A DNA stretch of 35,626 nt from Pseudomonas tehranensis (GCF_014268615.1 NZ_JABWQV010000029.1:1-35626); one strand, 5' to 3'; numbered from the stretch's first letter, positions 7,861 through 17,569 are shown. The notes: generated from the letters alone by a model not told the origin. Translations and numbers: made by a program.

Positions 7861-9021
7861 ATGGGTGTTACCAAGAAATACCTGACTGACGTCGCGCTTC
7901 AGCAGGCGTTATCCATTACAGATCTGACTGAGGCGCACTCGCCCGCACATGCAGTCCGCCTGATCATGAACGAAATCATTGAAGGGCTGGTCAGTGCTGG
8001 TTGGCCGCAGGCTCTAATACAGACCGGCCCACGAATCGTATCCGCCGAAGAGAACTACGGACTACTCGGTTATGACCCGGCAGAAATCACTTTAGGCAGC
8101 GAACACACCCGGTGGATAGACGAACATTCACTGCTGCGTACACAAACCACTAGCCAGATTCCAATTGTGCTGCAACGTTCGGCTCAGGAACGCAAACCTG
8201 GAGAGGTCATTTTGCTGGCCGCACCGGGCATCACGTTCCGCCGCGACAGTCGTGATCGTTGGCACTGCGCCGAGCCACATCAGATGGATATATGGGTGCT
8301 GGGTGAACCCGAGCTCTCGGCGCGCGGACACCTTTTGCGCTTGGTCGGCGATATCCTTGGGGTCGCCGTCCCCGATAAACCTTGGGTTTACAGCGACAGT
8401 CCGCATCATTACACCGAAGGTGGCATTGAGGTGAATGTGATAAACGATGGTTCTGCTGTCGAAGTGCTGGAGTGTGGGCTTATTGCCACTTCGTTATTAC
8501 AACGGCTGGGAATCGATGCGCAGCGTCATGGCGGTCTGGCATTGGGGATGGGGCTGGACCGGTTGACTATGCTACGAAAGGGAATCCCGGATATTCGCCT
8601 GTTGCGTGACCCTAATGAGCGAGTTCAGGCCCAGATGCAAGATTTACGTCCTTGGAGTACGGTTTCGCGCTTGCCTTCAATCACTCGGGACATTTCAGTG
8701 GCCGTGACTCCGGGTTTGAGTGAGGAAGTACTGACTGAGAAAATGCTCCAGGCGGCTGGCGACTGCTCTGGTTGGATTGAGGAGATGCAAGTCAAAGGTC
8801 GTTGGACTTCGTCTGAATTACCACCACAGGCCATCGAGCGACTCGGGCTGTTACCCGGCCAGGAAAATGCTCTGTTGCGCGTCGTATTGCGGGATTGCTC
8901 GCGGTCAATCACGACTGCCGAGGCCAATGCATTGTATGAAAAAATCCAGTCGGCATTACATGAAGGCAAGCCGGGGGCTGGGTATCGGATGGACCTGTCG
9001 CCTCACTCATCCACTCAATAG
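7861..9021 (+). CDS. One-chain phenylalanyl-tRNA synthetase-like protein (catalytic core + FDX-ACB)
   Basis: This 386-residue protein joins a class II PheRS alpha-type catalytic core to a C-terminal ferredoxin-fold anticodon-binding domain, an architecture I know from mitochondrial PheRS rather than the bacterial alpha2beta2 enzyme. Visible features are LLRTQTTSQ (91-99), motif 2-like APGITFRRDS (121-130) with PHQMD (139-143), VEVLECG (200-206), motif 3-like LGMGLDRLTML (228-238) with IPDIRLLRD, and FDX-ACB at about 267-366 (RLPSITRDISVAV ... RSITTAEANALYEKI). There is no N-terminal coiled coil and no beta subunit. Against usual PheRS signatures, RTHTSPMQ reads RTQTTSQI, HQVE reads HQMD and LGCG reads LECG, so amino-acid specificity may differ. 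The ATG at 7861 follows AAAGGGG at good spacing. The gene is isolated and more AT-rich than its neighbours, which suggests acquisition. Real function unknown. Confidence 0.85.
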   Translation: MGVTKKYLTDVALQQALSITDLTEAHSPAHAVRLIMNEIIEGLVSAGWPQALIQTGPRIVSAEENYGLLGYDPAEITLGSEHTRWIDEHSLLRTQTTSQIPIVLQRSAQERKPGEVILLAAPGITFRRDSRDRWHCAEPHQMDIWVLGEPELSARGHLLRLVGDILGVAVPDKPWVYSDSPHHYTEGGIEVNVINDGSAVEVLECGLIATSLLQRLGIDAQRHGGLALGMGLDRLTMLRKGIPDIRLLRDPNERVQAQMQDLRPWSTVSRLPSITRDISVAVTPGLSEEVLTEKMLQAAGDCSGWIEEMQVKGRWTSSELPPQAIERLGLLPGQENALLRVVLRDCSRSITTAEANALYEKIQSALHEGKPGAGYRMDLSPHSSTQ

Positions 9022-9057
9022 CTGCGCCAGCCACCCAACGGCGTCGTGAAATCCGAA

Positions 9058-9086
9058 AGCCCAGCTTCAAGAAAAGAAGCAGGGCT
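9058..9086 (-). terminator. Terminator of the disordered-protein gene
   Basis: AGCCCAGCTTC and GAAGCAGGGCT pair as a long stem with a small internal mismatch and a 7-base loop. On the minus strand it is followed by TTCGGATTTC. It sits between the converging PheRS-like gene and the minus-strand gene and may stop both. Confidence 0.6.
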
Positions 9087-9092
9087 CATTGG

Positions 9093-9374
9093 CTAACCGC
9101 CATCCGTATCGATATCAGCGTCAGTGCTCTCACCGGATTCCGGGCGGTCCGGGTCAGGCTTGAAGCCAGGGCTGAAGGTGTTGTCGTTGTCTTGGTGGTG
9201 ATTCTTTTGATCGACTTCGCTGTCGGCGCTTTGGGCTTTGCCTGCTCCAGCCGGGCTGACTGGCTGGGTGCCAGCGGGCTCAGGGGCAACCTGAGGATCG
9301 ATCGCCGGATCATTGCGCGGTGACGGGGCCTGCGTCTGGCCTTGTTGCTGGGTGTTTGCAGGATCTTGGTTCAT
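9093..9374 (-). CDS. Low-complexity acidic protein, 93 aa, unknown function
   Basis: This hypothetical protein is made almost only of Gln, Pro, Asp, Asn, Ser, Ala and Gly (for example NTQQQGQTQAPSPRND and VDQKNHHQDNDN), so it should be intrinsically disordered. It has no signal peptide or membrane segment. I set the start at ATG 9374 because GAGGTG lies 4 bases before it. An in-frame ATG 15 bases upstream (9389) and an open frame to 9434 exist. It converges on the PheRS-like gene. Short Gln/Pro/Asp-rich proteins of this look are common in pseudomonads, but I know of no function. Confidence 0.65.
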   Translation of the reverse strand: MNQDPANTQQQGQTQAPSPRNDPAIDPQVAPEPAGTQPVSPAGAGKAQSADSEVDQKNHHQDNDNTFSPGFKPDPDRPESGESTDADIDTDGG

Positions 9375-9469
9375 AGGCACCTCATTCATGACAGGCCGGA
9401 TTGATGACCGGTCATGGTCATTTGAAGGTGGCATGGCGGCTTCGGTTCCATTTGTTTAACGCACCGCGA

Positions 9470-11581
9470 TCAACTGCCCAACACAGTCCTCACCATGGTG
9501 ATCAAGGCATCCGGGCCGTAAGGTTTGCTCAGCAGATGGGTATCGGGGCTCAATTGGTGGTTGCGGGAAATGATGTCCCGAGTGTGGCCCGAGGTAAACA
9601 GTACGGGCATAGGCGGAGTCTGTACCCTGGCCCAGGCCGCCAGGTCGGAGCTCTTGATCAGGCCAGGCATGACCACATCGGTAAAAATCAGATCCACCGA
9701 GGCACCTTCGAGCAAAAGCGCCATGGCCGCATCAGCATTGGCGGCCGTGAGGGTTCGATAACCGGACTGCTCCAGCAGCTCCACCGAGGCGCTGCGCACC
9801 TCTTCGTTATCTTCCACCACCAGAATCGTCTCTTGCCCACCGGCCAGAAGCGGGCCGTGGGGCACCTCTTCACCCGTTTCAGGTTGCCGACTGCGGGGGA
9901 AATACATTTGCGCCCGCGTGCCCTCTCCCACGTCACTGGTAATCTCGATATGCCCGCCACTTTGTTTGACGAACCCGAACACCATACTCAACCCAAGCCC
10001 GGTGCCCTGGCCGTCGGTCTTGGTGGTGAAAAACGGCTCGAACACATGATTCAGCACATCGGGAGGCATGCCCGCGCCGCGGTCGATCACCGACAGACGC
10101 ACATAGTCACCGGCCGGAATGTCTTTACCGGCGCAGGACGATTCGTCGAGCACGATGTTTTCGCCGATCAGGCCGATGGTGCCCTCACCGCCCATGGCAT
10201 CGCGGGCATTGATCGCCAGGTTCAGCAAAGCGTTTTCAAGCTGGTTGCGATCGACGTGGATGCACCAGGGCTCGGCGGGCAAGGCCACTTCGATCTGGAT
10301 GGTTTCGCCCAAGGCCCGCTGCAGCAATTCGCCCAGGCCGTCGAAGATCCGCCGTGGGTTGTAGACCGCCGGTGACAAAGGCTGGCGGCGGGCAAACGCC
10401 AGCAATTGCGAGGACAGTTTGGCGCCCCGTTCCACCGCTTCGATGGAGGCACTGACCCGCCGCTGCACATTGACGTTGTCCGGTTCGTGGCGAGCCAACA
10501 GGTGCAGGTTGCCGGCGATCACCTGCAGCAAGTTGTTGAAGTCATGAGCCACACCGCCGGTGAGTCCGCCAATGGCTTCGAGTTTCTGCGACTGGCGCAA
10601 CTGTTCTTCGGCTGTCAACCGCGCATGCACTTCCTCGGCGACACGTTGCTCCAGATCACGGGTGAACTTAAGCAGTGATGCTTCAGCCGCCTTGCGTTCG
10701 TGGATATCAATCAGCACACCGGGAAAACGCAAGGGCGTGCCCAACGTATCGAACTCACATCGCCCGCTCGCCAGCACCCACAGGTAATCACCGCCCAGGC
10801 GGCGCACCCGATACTCAGCGTTGTAAGGAGTCCCGGTGCGCAAGGTCAGTTCGACCCGCCGGTTCACTTCCTCAAGGTCATCGGGGTGGATGTTCTGGCG
10901 GGCAATCTCGACAGGCAATGCATCCAGGGGTGTGTCCGGCGGGTAATTGAACGTGCGGGAAAAGCGCTCATCGCCGGAAAGTGTGTCGTTCTGGATGTCC
11001 CAGACAAACGATCCCAGCAAGGGCCCGGCCGAGAGGGCCAACTGAATGCGCTCGTTGACGGCGCGGTAGCTGCGTTCCGCCTCCTGGCGGGCACGCTCGG
11101 TCAGCACAAGCTCGGTGGTTTCCACGACGATCGCCAACACGCCGCCCGGTGACTGATCATCGTCGGGCACCGGGCTGTAGTAAAGATCCATCCATACATC
11201 TTCAGGTTTGCCATTGCGTAGCAATACCAGCTCTTTGCTGCGATAGGACAAGGTGCCGCCGGCCAGGCAGACATCCAGGACGTGACGATTGAATTCGGCC
11301 ACTTCTGGCCAACCCAACTCTACCGCGCAGCCCAGCAGGTATGGATGGCGCCCGCCGGCGAACTCGGCGTAGGCATCGTTGTAGACCATGAAACCCTGAC
11401 GCCCCCACAACATGACCATCGGCAAAGGCGAAGCCAGCAGCATCTGGACGGCGCTGCGCAGGCTGGCGGACCAGTGCTCGATGGCGCCCAGTTCGGTCTG
11501 GCTCCAATCAAACGCGCGGATACGCCCGGCCATTTCACCACCCCAACCGGGGCATCCATGATTCTGGGATAAGAACTGCAT
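9470..11581 (-). CDS. PAS-containing hybrid sensor histidine kinase with C-terminal receiver
   Basis: The protein has two PAS-type sensor regions (about residues 40-160 and 180-300 of this model; the second contains the PAC-like YRVRRLGGDYLWVLASG). A helical linker leads to a HisKA domain with phospho-acceptor H346 in GGVAHDFNNLL, a HATPase_c domain (LLNLAINARDAM, then FFTTKTDGQGTGLGL) and a receiver with phospho-acceptor D635 (LIFTDVVMPG) and K686 (LSKPYG). No transmembrane helix is seen, so it is a cytosolic sensor. The ATG at 11581 gives 703 residues. A GTG at 11629, preceded by AAGGGA, would add 16 residues and cannot be excluded. It lies about 160 bases downstream of dnaE2 on the same strand and has no output partner beside it. 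The ligand of the PAS domains is unknown. Confidence 0.9.
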   Translation of the reverse strand: MQFLSQNHGCPGWGGEMAGRIRAFDWSQTELGAIEHWSASLRSAVQMLLASPLPMVMLWGRQGFMVYNDAYAEFAGGRHPYLLGCAVELGWPEVAEFNRHVLDVCLAGGTLSYRSKELVLLRNGKPEDVWMDLYYSPVPDDDQSPGGVLAIVVETTELVLTERARQEAERSYRAVNERIQLALSAGPLLGSFVWDIQNDTLSGDERFSRTFNYPPDTPLDALPVEIARQNIHPDDLEEVNRRVELTLRTGTPYNAEYRVRRLGGDYLWVLASGRCEFDTLGTPLRFPGVLIDIHERKAAEASLLKFTRDLEQRVAEEVHARLTAEEQLRQSQKLEAIGGLTGGVAHDFNNLLQVIAGNLHLLARHEPDNVNVQRRVSASIEAVERGAKLSSQLLAFARRQPLSPAVYNPRRIFDGLGELLQRALGETIQIEVALPAEPWCIHVDRNQLENALLNLAINARDAMGGEGTIGLIGENIVLDESSCAGKDIPAGDYVRLSVIDRGAGMPPDVLNHVFEPFFTTKTDGQGTGLGLSMVFGFVKQSGGHIEITSDVGEGTRAQMYFPRSRQPETGEEVPHGPLLAGGQETILVVEDNEEVRSASVELLEQSGYRTLTAANADAAMALLLEGASVDLIFTDVVMPGLIKSSDLAAWARVQTPPMPVLFTSGHTRDIISRNHQLSPDTHLLSKPYGPDALITMVRTVLGS

Positions 11582-11740
11582 GAGTCGATTCTGAACCTCG
11601 AAAATGCCAGCAGGGAATCGGCCTACCACAAGTCCCTTGTGCTCAGAGCTTCGAGCGCTGGGTTGGCGTTTGGTTTCATGGTGGGGTCATGCTGCAAACC
11701 TGCTCGGACTAGGGGCATGCTTGCTGTGTGGCGGCTGGGT

Positions 11741-14700
11741 TCAGCGGAAATCGCGGCTATGCACCTGGATACCCGCCAGCAACTCGGTCAGGTCGCTCAA
11801 GCGGCCGGCGATCAGATGACGAACTTCACCGACACTTTCCCAACGTCCGTCGACCCTGAGCAATTGCGAACCCACCAACGCTTTGCGTTGGCGCTCGGCC
11901 AGGTCGCGCCAGACCACCACATTGAGGTTACCAAACTCATCTTCCAGGGTGACGAACGTCACGCCGCTGGCCGTGCCTGGCCGTTGGCGGCCTGTGACCA
12001 GCCCGGCCACGCTGACGTTGCGGCCATGTGCCACGTCCTGCAGCTCCCGTGAGCTGCGACAGCGCCGGGCGCGCAGTTCGGGGCGCAACAAGGCCAGCGG
12101 ATGGGGGCCCAGTGTGGTACCGACGCTGGCGTAATCGGCGAACAGATTCTCCCCCACCGTAGGTTTTGGCAGATCCACGGGCGGTTCTTCCTGACTGGGT
12201 AAACCGGCGAACAAGCCCAGCTGTTTCTGCACCCCGGCCACTTCCCAGCGGGCGCGATGACGATCACCGGCCAAGCCCCGCAAGGCACCGGCGTCGGCCA
12301 GTTGCGCCTGGGCCTGGGCATCGAGTTGCGCGCGCTCGCCAAGGTCGGCCACGTCACTGAAAGGCCGATGCCGACGGGCCGCTGCGATACGCTGGGCATC
12401 GTCCTGGCGAAAGCCCTTGATCATGCGCAGACCCAGGCGAAGCGCCGGTTGTCGGCCCTCCATGGGTTCAAGGCTGCAATCCCAGTCACTGGCACGCACG
12501 TCCACCGGGCGGATCTGCAACTGATGCCGACGGGCATCCTGAAGGATCTGGTCCGGGCTGTAGAACCCCATGGGCCAGCTGTTGATCAGGGCACAGGCGA
12601 AGGCCGCCGGTTCATGGCATTTGAGCCAACTGCTGGCGTAGGTCAGCAAGGCGAAGCTGGCGGCGTGGGATTCAGGAAAACCGTAATTGCCGAAACCTTT
12701 GATCTGCTCAAAGATCTGCGCGGCGAATTCGGCGGTATAGCCGTTTCTCGCCATCCCCGCCGCCAGGCGTTCCCGATGCGGTTCCAGGCCACCGTGGCGT
12801 TTCCAGGCGGCCATGGAGCGACGCAACTGGTCAGCTTCGCCGGGACTGTAATCCGCCGCAACGATGGCGATCTGCATGACCTGCTCCTGAAACAGAGGCA
12901 CGCCCAAGGTTCGCTTGAGCACTTCTTCCAATGCTGTGGAGGGATAAGTCACCGCTTCTTCCTTGTTTTTACGCCGCAGATACGGATGCACCATCCCTCC
13001 CTGGATCGGCCCCGGTCGCACGATGGCCACTTCAATAACCAGGTCATAAAAAGACTCGGGTTTGAGCCTAGGCAACATCGCCATCTGCGCGCGCGACTCG
13101 ATCTGGAACACGCCGATGGTGTCGGCGCGGGTGATCATTTCGTAGGTGGCCGCGTCGTCCTTGGGCAACGTCGCCAAGGTGTAGTGCTGGCCGCGGTACT
13201 GCGCGATCAGATCAAAACAGCGACGAATTGCACTGAGCATGCCCAAGGCCAGGATATCCACCTTGAGCAATCCGACCGCGTCCAGGTCGTCCTTGTCCCA
13301 CTGAATGATGGTGCGCTCGGCCATGGCGGCATTTTCCACCGGCACCAGGGTGTCCAGGGGCTGTTCGGAAATCACGAAGCCGCCAGGGTGCTGGGACAGA
13401 TGCCGGGGAAAACCGATCAGTTGTCGGGTCAGGCTCAGGATCCGGCGCAACACCGGGCTGTCCGGGTCGAAACCACCTTCGCGTAGGCGATCCACGGGCG
13501 GTGCCTCGTCACTCCAGCGCCCACAACAGTCGGCCAGCGCGTTGACCTGATCCGGCGGCAGACCCAAGGCCTTGGCGACGTCGCGCACCGCGCCGGCACC
13601 GTGGTAGCTGCTGACCACCGCCGTCAATGCCGCACGATGGCGACCGTAGCGCTGGAACACGTACTGCAGCACTTCTTCACGACGCTCGTGTTCAAAATCT
13701 ACGTCAATGTCCGGCGGCTCGTTGCGCTCCCTGGACAGGAATCGCTCGAACAGCATGCTGGTCTGGCTCGGGTCGATTTCGGTGATACCCAAGGCGTAGC
13801 ACACCGCTGAGTTGGCCGCCGAACCACGACCCTGGCAGAGAATATGCCGCTCGCGGGCGAAGCTGACGATGTCCTGCACGGTCAGGAAATAGCTGTCGTA
13901 GCCCAGATCGGCGATCAGGGCCAGCTCCTTGTCGATCTGCTGGCGGACCTTGTCCTGCACACCTTTTTCCCATCGCTGACGCATGCCGCGCTCGGTCAAC
14001 TCCCGCAGCCAGGACGCCGGATCATGCCCCTCAGGCACCAGTTCACGTGGGTATTGATAACGCAGTTGGCCAAGGTCGAAGGTACAGCGCCGGGCGATGT
14101 TCAACGTTTCGTCGAGCAAGGCGCGCGGGTAGATGTCGGCCAGGGCCTGGAGACTGCGCAGATGGCGCTCGCCGTTGGGGTGCAGGCGCTGGCCGGCCTC
14201 GGCCACCGTGACGTGGTGCCGGATGGCGGTCATGGTGTCCTGCAGGGCGCGCCGCCCACGTGCGTGCATGTGCACGTCCCCCGTGGCGACGGCCGCAACG
14301 TTCAACCGTTGCGCCAGCGCCAGCAAATCCGCCAGCCGACGCCGGTCGTCCTGCCCGCAATGCAACTGGACCGACAGCCACAAGCGCTCGGCAAATATCT
14401 GCCGCAGCCAGCGCCCCTGACCTTCGGGATCGCTGTCACCGGGCACCCACAACGCAAGTAACCCCGGCAAGGGCTCGTCGAAGTCTTCGCGCACGATGCG
14501 ATAGCGACCTTTCTCGCTACGTCGACGGGCGCGGGTGATCAGCCGGCACAGGGCTTGATAGCCTTGCAGATTCTCCACCAGCAGCACCAGTTTCGGCCCG
14601 CTCTCGATCTGGATCTCACTGCCAATGATCAAGTGCAGGCCCAGTTCCCTGGCAGCCTGCCAGGCTCGGACAATCCCGGCCAGGGTACACTCATCGGTGA

Positions 14701-14818
14701 TTGCCAGGGCCTTGTAACCCTGTTGTTGGGCACGACGGCACAGCTCCAGGGCGCTGGAGGCACCGCGCTGAAAACTGAAGTTCGACAGGCAATGCAGCTC
14801 GGCATAGTCGATGTTCAT
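11741..14818 (-). CDS. dnaE2: Error-prone DNA polymerase III alpha-type subunit DnaE2 (ImuC)
   Basis: This 1025-residue C-family polymerase is the catalytic polymerase of SOS mutagenesis. It has an N-terminal PHP domain ([15 protein letters not shown]) and the catalytic Asp pair D370/D372 in [13 protein letters not shown]. The third-Asp region reads [12 protein letters not shown], the fingers region contains [17 protein letters not shown], and an OB fold follows near the C-terminus ([13 protein letters not shown]...[16 protein letters not shown]). It lacks the long tau/clamp-binding C-terminus of DnaE1, as expected for DnaE2. The start ATG (14818) overlaps the imuB stop as ATGA, so translation is coupled. 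It works with ImuA and ImuB in translesion synthesis after LexA2 release. The frame is intact. Confidence 0.96.
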   Translation of the reverse strand: MNIDYAELHCLSNFSFQRGASSALELCRRAQQQGYKALAITDECTLAGIVRAWQAARELGLHLIIGSEIQIESGPKLVLLVENLQGYQALCRLITRARRRSEKGRYRIVREDFDEPLPGLLALWVPGDSDPEGQGRWLRQIFAERLWLSVQLHCGQDDRRRLADLLALAQRLNVAAVATGDVHMHARGRRALQDTMTAIRHHVTVAEAGQRLHPNGERHLRSLQALADIYPRALLDETLNIARRCTFDLGQLRYQYPRELVPEGHDPASWLRELTERGMRQRWEKGVQDKVRQQIDKELALIADLGYDSYFLTVQDIVSFARERHILCQGRGSAANSAVCYALGITEIDPSQTSMLFERFLSRERNEPPDIDVDFEHERREEVLQYVFQRYGRHRAALTAVVSSYHGAGAVRDVAKALGLPPDQVNALADCCGRWSDEAPPVDRLREGGFDPDSPVLRRILSLTRQLIGFPRHLSQHPGGFVISEQPLDTLVPVENAAMAERTIIQWDKDDLDAVGLLKVDILALGMLSAIRRCFDLIAQYRGQHYTLATLPKDDAATYEMITRADTIGVFQIESRAQMAMLPRLKPESFYDLVIEVAIVRPGPIQGGMVHPYLRRKNKEEAVTYPSTALEEVLKRTLGVPLFQEQVMQIAIVAADYSPGEADQLRRSMAAWKRHGGLEPHRERLAAGMARNGYTAEFAAQIFEQIKGFGNYGFPESHAASFALLTYASSWLKCHEPAAFACALINSWPMGFYSPDQILQDARRHQLQIRPVDVRASDWDCSLEPMEGRQPALRLGLRMIKGFRQDDAQRIAAARRHRPFSDVADLGERAQLDAQAQAQLADAGALRGLAGDRHRARWEVAGVQKQLGLFAGLPSQEEPPVDLPKPTVGENLFADYASVGTTLGPHPLALLRPELRARRCRSSRELQDVAHGRNVSVAGLVTGRQRPGTASGVTFVTLEDEFGNLNVVVWRDLAERQRKALVGSQLLRVDGRWESVGEVRHLIAGRLSDLTELLAGIQVHSRDFR

Positions 14819-16236
14819 GCGAACCAGCCTTGCAGCCACAACGGCCCGCCCTCGCCCACCGGTCGATAGGCCCAGCCCCGTTGGCCCGCGCGGGTTTCAA
14901 TCAGATAGTAATCACGGCGTACGTCGGCGCCGTCCCACCAGCCGGACTCGATGCGCTCCGGGCCCATGAGGATTCGCGTCTGGCCCTCCTGCAAGGCCTG
15001 GGGTTCGTCCAGCAGCCAGCCGGGACGCCGGACGCCCTCGCGCACCGGACATGCCTGGGGCTGGCGTTCAGAGGTCATCTGCCAGGCACATTCAGGCCGA
15101 TGGTCATCGCGAAACCCCAGGCCCTGCACTGCGTCGTCCCCCAGCCGGGCCCGTAGCCGTTCGCGCAATTGCTCCCAAGGCAAGGACTGCTGCGGGCGCT
15201 CGTCGAACAGCTCCAGGCGTTGGGGCACGAAACTGGGCAGGTCTTCGGCACACAAGCGAAAGCCACGTACCGGCGCCTCGACCTGCACCTGCTCCAGCCG
15301 ACCACGGGCCAGCTCGAAAAGCATCGCAGGATCCCGCTCGGCGCTGAGCAGGCCGACCTTGATCAGCGTGTCAGGCAACCCGGCGTGTTCCAGGTGCAGG
15401 TCAAAGCGTTGCACGCCGCTGTCGCGACCGCACAGGAAAGCCGAGAGATCACCGGTCAATCGGCGCAACGGAAACAACAACGCCTGGTGGGATTGCACGT
15501 CGTAGTTGAGTTCGATGCGCACATCAAAACGGTCCGGCGGCAGGTAAAACGACAGCGCCAGGGTGCGGCTGCCCGTCAGCGCGTCAAGATGCTTGAGCAC
15601 CTGGGCTTCAAAACGCCGCGCCAGGGTGTGTCGGGGCAAGGCCTGGACCTGACTCAACTGACGCAGCCCCATGCGTGACAGTGCCGTGGCGACGTCGGGC
15701 TCCAGACCGATGCGGTCCACCGGCATCTGCCCCAGGCAGGCTTGCAGGGTTTCAATATCGGGCACCACCAGGGCGTCGTAGGCATTGGCCAGCACCCGCG
15801 CTGCCACCGGGTTGGGGGCGGCGACAATGCGATGCCGGAATCCCAGTTGCGTCAGCTCGGCCCGCAGGCGTTTTTCGAACGCCGGCCAGGGGCCGAACAG
15901 GCCCAGGCTCGACTCGATCTCGAATACCACCGTGCGAGGGTAATGCACGCTGACCTGGGAGCTGAAACGGTAGGCCCAGGCCGCCAGAAACTGCTGCCAG
16001 TATTGGATCTGCGCCGCGTCGTATTCGGCCGTGGCAAACCCTTTGCTCAGGGCTTGGGCGGCCGTCATGGTCTGGCCGGGACGCAAGCCCAGGGCCCGTG
16101 CCGGCTCATTGACCGCTTGCAGCACCCGACGCTGGGCCGGGCCGGTCAGCAGCGCCAACGGCTCGCCAGGATCGGGACGCTGACGCAGCGCAGCGTCCAG
16201 CGCCAATTGCGGGAAGAGAATGCAGACCCAGCGCAT
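14815..16236 (-). CDS. imuB: Y-family polymerase-like mutasome adaptor ImuB
   Basis: This 473-residue protein has the Y-family palm and little-finger fold, but the catalytic acids are absent. Where active DinB has HVDMDCFFAS this protein has [12 protein letters not shown], and the second acidic motif reads ESSLGLFG. It is therefore the non-catalytic adaptor ImuB, which ties DnaE2 to the beta clamp. A candidate clamp-binding motif, QRLELF, lies at about residues 339-344. The C-terminal 100 residues ([13 protein letters not shown] ... [17 protein letters not shown]) are typical of ImuB. The start ATG at 16236 has GAGG 5 bases upstream. Open frame extends to 16548 but overlaps imuA. It is 7 bases after imuA and overlaps dnaE2 by 4 bases. 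Confidence 0.95.
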   Translation of the reverse strand: MRWVCILFPQLALDAALRQRPDPGEPLALLTGPAQRRVLQAVNEPARALGLRPGQTMTAAQALSKGFATAEYDAAQIQYWQQFLAAWAYRFSSQVSVHYPRTVVFEIESSLGLFGPWPAFEKRLRAELTQLGFRHRIVAAPNPVAARVLANAYDALVVPDIETLQACLGQMPVDRIGLEPDVATALSRMGLRQLSQVQALPRHTLARRFEAQVLKHLDALTGSRTLALSFYLPPDRFDVRIELNYDVQSHQALLFPLRRLTGDLSAFLCGRDSGVQRFDLHLEHAGLPDTLIKVGLLSAERDPAMLFELARGRLEQVQVEAPVRGFRLCAEDLPSFVPQRLELFDERPQQSLPWEQLRERLRARLGDDAVQGLGFRDDHRPECAWQMTSERQPQACPVREGVRRPGWLLDEPQALQEGQTRILMGPERIESGWWDGADVRRDYYLIETRAGQRGWAYRPVGEGGPLWLQGWFA

Positions 16237-16243
16237 CGCAACC

Positions 16244-16876
16244 TCAATGCTCTGTCTGTGGGGTGAGCGTGGCGAAGGCAATGGGCGTTGAACGGGCCAG
16301 CCCGCCTCGACACTTGAGCACCCGCAATTGTCCTGGCCGGCCATCGATGGCGATGCGCAGGGCCGCCGGTGACGGGTTAATGGCTTCCTGGATCGAGCGC
16401 CAGGCGAACGCCAGGGTCTGGCCGGTTTCCGCCGCCACTTGCAAGCGGCGCAAAGCCCGGTCGTCAGCCTGGCGGGGCCAGCACAACACCGCGCCGCAAC
16501 TGCCCGAACGCAGGCACTGTTCGGCGGCCCACAAGGCATCGCGCTCATCGGCCCGGATTACTGACAGCTGGCGCAGGTCCACCCCGGCGTTCTGCCAGGC
16601 CTGGGGATAGGGCACGAACGGCGGCGCCACCAGCACGATCCGCTCCCCCGCCGTCGTCAGCCGCGCCAGGGTCGGCCAGACCAGTTGCAACTCACCCACG
16701 CCCGGCGCGGCAACGAGCAGTTCCGTCAGCGCCGCTTCCGGCCAGCCACCGCTGGGCAACGCTGCGTCCAATCCCGCATGACCGGTGGGTTGCGGGCTGG
16801 CGGCCGGTGGCGCGGATCGGCCTTTCCAGACCTGGCCACCGTTGAACAGCGTGTCCAGCGCAACGACAGCGCCCAT
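16244..16876 (-). CDS. imuA: RecA-like mutasome protein ImuA
   Basis: This 210-residue protein is distantly related to RecA/SulA: residues 30-190 form a RecA-type core (TGHAGLDAALPSGGWPEAALTELL, then IVLVAPPFVPYPQAW and AVLCWPRQADDRALRRLQVAAE). The Walker A lysine region is degenerate, as usual for ImuA. In established systems it interacts with RecA and ImuB and is required for ImuB/DnaE2-dependent mutagenesis. The start codon at 16876 shares a base with the lexA2 stop, and imuB begins 7 bases after its own stop, so lexA2-imuA-imuB-dnaE2 form one tightly packed operon. Confidence 0.93.
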   Translation of the reverse strand: MGAVVALDTLFNGGQVWKGRSAPPAASPQPTGHAGLDAALPSGGWPEAALTELLVAAPGVGELQLVWPTLARLTTAGERIVLVAPPFVPYPQAWQNAGVDLRQLSVIRADERDALWAAEQCLRSGSCGAVLCWPRQADDRALRRLQVAAETGQTLAFAWRSIQEAINPSPAALRIAIDGRPGQLRVLKCRGGLARSTPIAFATLTPQTEH

Positions 16877-17484
16877 CAGCCTTGCCTCAGCAAGCCACAG
16901 AACACGCCTTCGATGGCCAGGTCCTGGTCGGCTTCGACAATGATCGGCTGGTAGGCCGGGTTGCGCGGCAGCAAACGTACCCGCTCGCCGATTCGCTCGA
17001 AGCGCTTGATGGTGACTTCACCGTCCAGGCGCGCCACGACGATCTGGCCGTTGGAGGCCTGGGGCGTACGCTGCACGCCCACCAGGTCGCCGTCGAGAAT
17101 GCCATCCTCGATCATCGAGTCACCCTGGACCCGTAGCAGGTAATCCGGCGCCTTGGTGAACATCGCCGGGTCCAGCATCAGACGGCTGTGGACCTCTGCA
17201 TCAGCACCGATCGGCAGACCGGCGGCCACTCGCCCCAGCACCGGTACGTCCAGTAGCTCGGGACGCGGCGGCTGGTTCAGCAAGCGGATACCCCGGGCCT
17301 GGTGCGGATTGACTTCGATGAAACCGGCTTCGGTCAGCGCCAGCACATGCTTGCGCGCCACGCTGCGGGAGGCGAAACCGAACGCCGCGCTGATTTCAGC
17401 GAGGCTGGGGGGCTGGCCCTGCTCGGCGATGCGTTCGCGGATGAAGGTCAGGATGGCGGTACGGCGGGGGGTGAGAGTGGTCAT
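16876..17484 (-). CDS. lexA2: LexA2 SOS repressor of the imu operon
   Basis: This 202-residue LexA paralogue has an N-terminal winged helix (PSLAEISAAFGFASRSVARKHVLAL) and the S24 self-cleavage domain. The cleavage site A88-G89 and the catalytic pair S123 (QGDSMIEDG) and K160 (EVTIKRF) each sit four residues beyond the E. coli LexA positions (from memory). Its recognition helix differs from classical LexA1, in keeping with the different operator (GTAC-N4-GTAC here, not CTG-N10-CAG). I set the start at ATG 17484. The in-frame ATG at 17493 lies inside the predicted -10/operator and would not be transcribed. It represses itself and imuA-imuB-dnaE2. A second, classical lexA is expected elsewhere in the genome. 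Confidence 0.93.
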   Translation of the reverse strand: MTTLTPRRTAILTFIRERIAEQGQPPSLAEISAAFGFASRSVARKHVLALTEAGFIEVNPHQARGIRLLNQPPRPELLDVPVLGRVAAGLPIGADAEVHSRLMLDPAMFTKAPDYLLRVQGDSMIEDGILDGDLVGVQRTPQASNGQIVVARLDGEVTIKRFERIGERVRLLPRNPAYQPIIVEADQDLAIEGVFCGLLRQG

Positions 17485-17485
17485 G

Positions 17486-17501
17486 GAGTACATTTGTACT
17501 C
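17486..17501 (-). promoter_or_regulatory. LexA2 operator GAGTAC-N4-GTACTC
   Basis: A perfect 6+6 palindrome, GAGTACATTTGTACTC, covers the predicted -10 of lexA2. It is very close to the P. putida LexA2 box AGTAC-N4-GTGCT that I remember from published work on that regulon, with GTAC in place of GTGC in the right half. Binding would block RNA polymerase directly. Confidence 0.85.
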
Positions 17502-17521
17502 TTGTCGGTTTTTTCTGACAA
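17493..17521 (-). promoter_or_regulatory. Sigma70 promoter of lexA2-imuA-imuB-dnaE2
   Basis: On the minus strand, -35 TTGTCA is followed by a 17-base spacer and -10 TACAAA. The -10 overlaps the LexA2 palindrome. The transcript would begin about 7 bases further, at or next to the ATG at 17484, leaving almost no leader. Confidence 0.7.
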
Positions 17522-17569
17522 GCACCGCCAGTCAGTCAACCACAGGGAGCCGACCAGTGACCGTCCCGG

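Noticed and set aside
12257..13486. 409-codon plus-strand frame opposite dnaE2
   Set aside because: DnaE2 catalytic motifs are on the minus strand across this interval; the plus frame is a codon-bias shadow.
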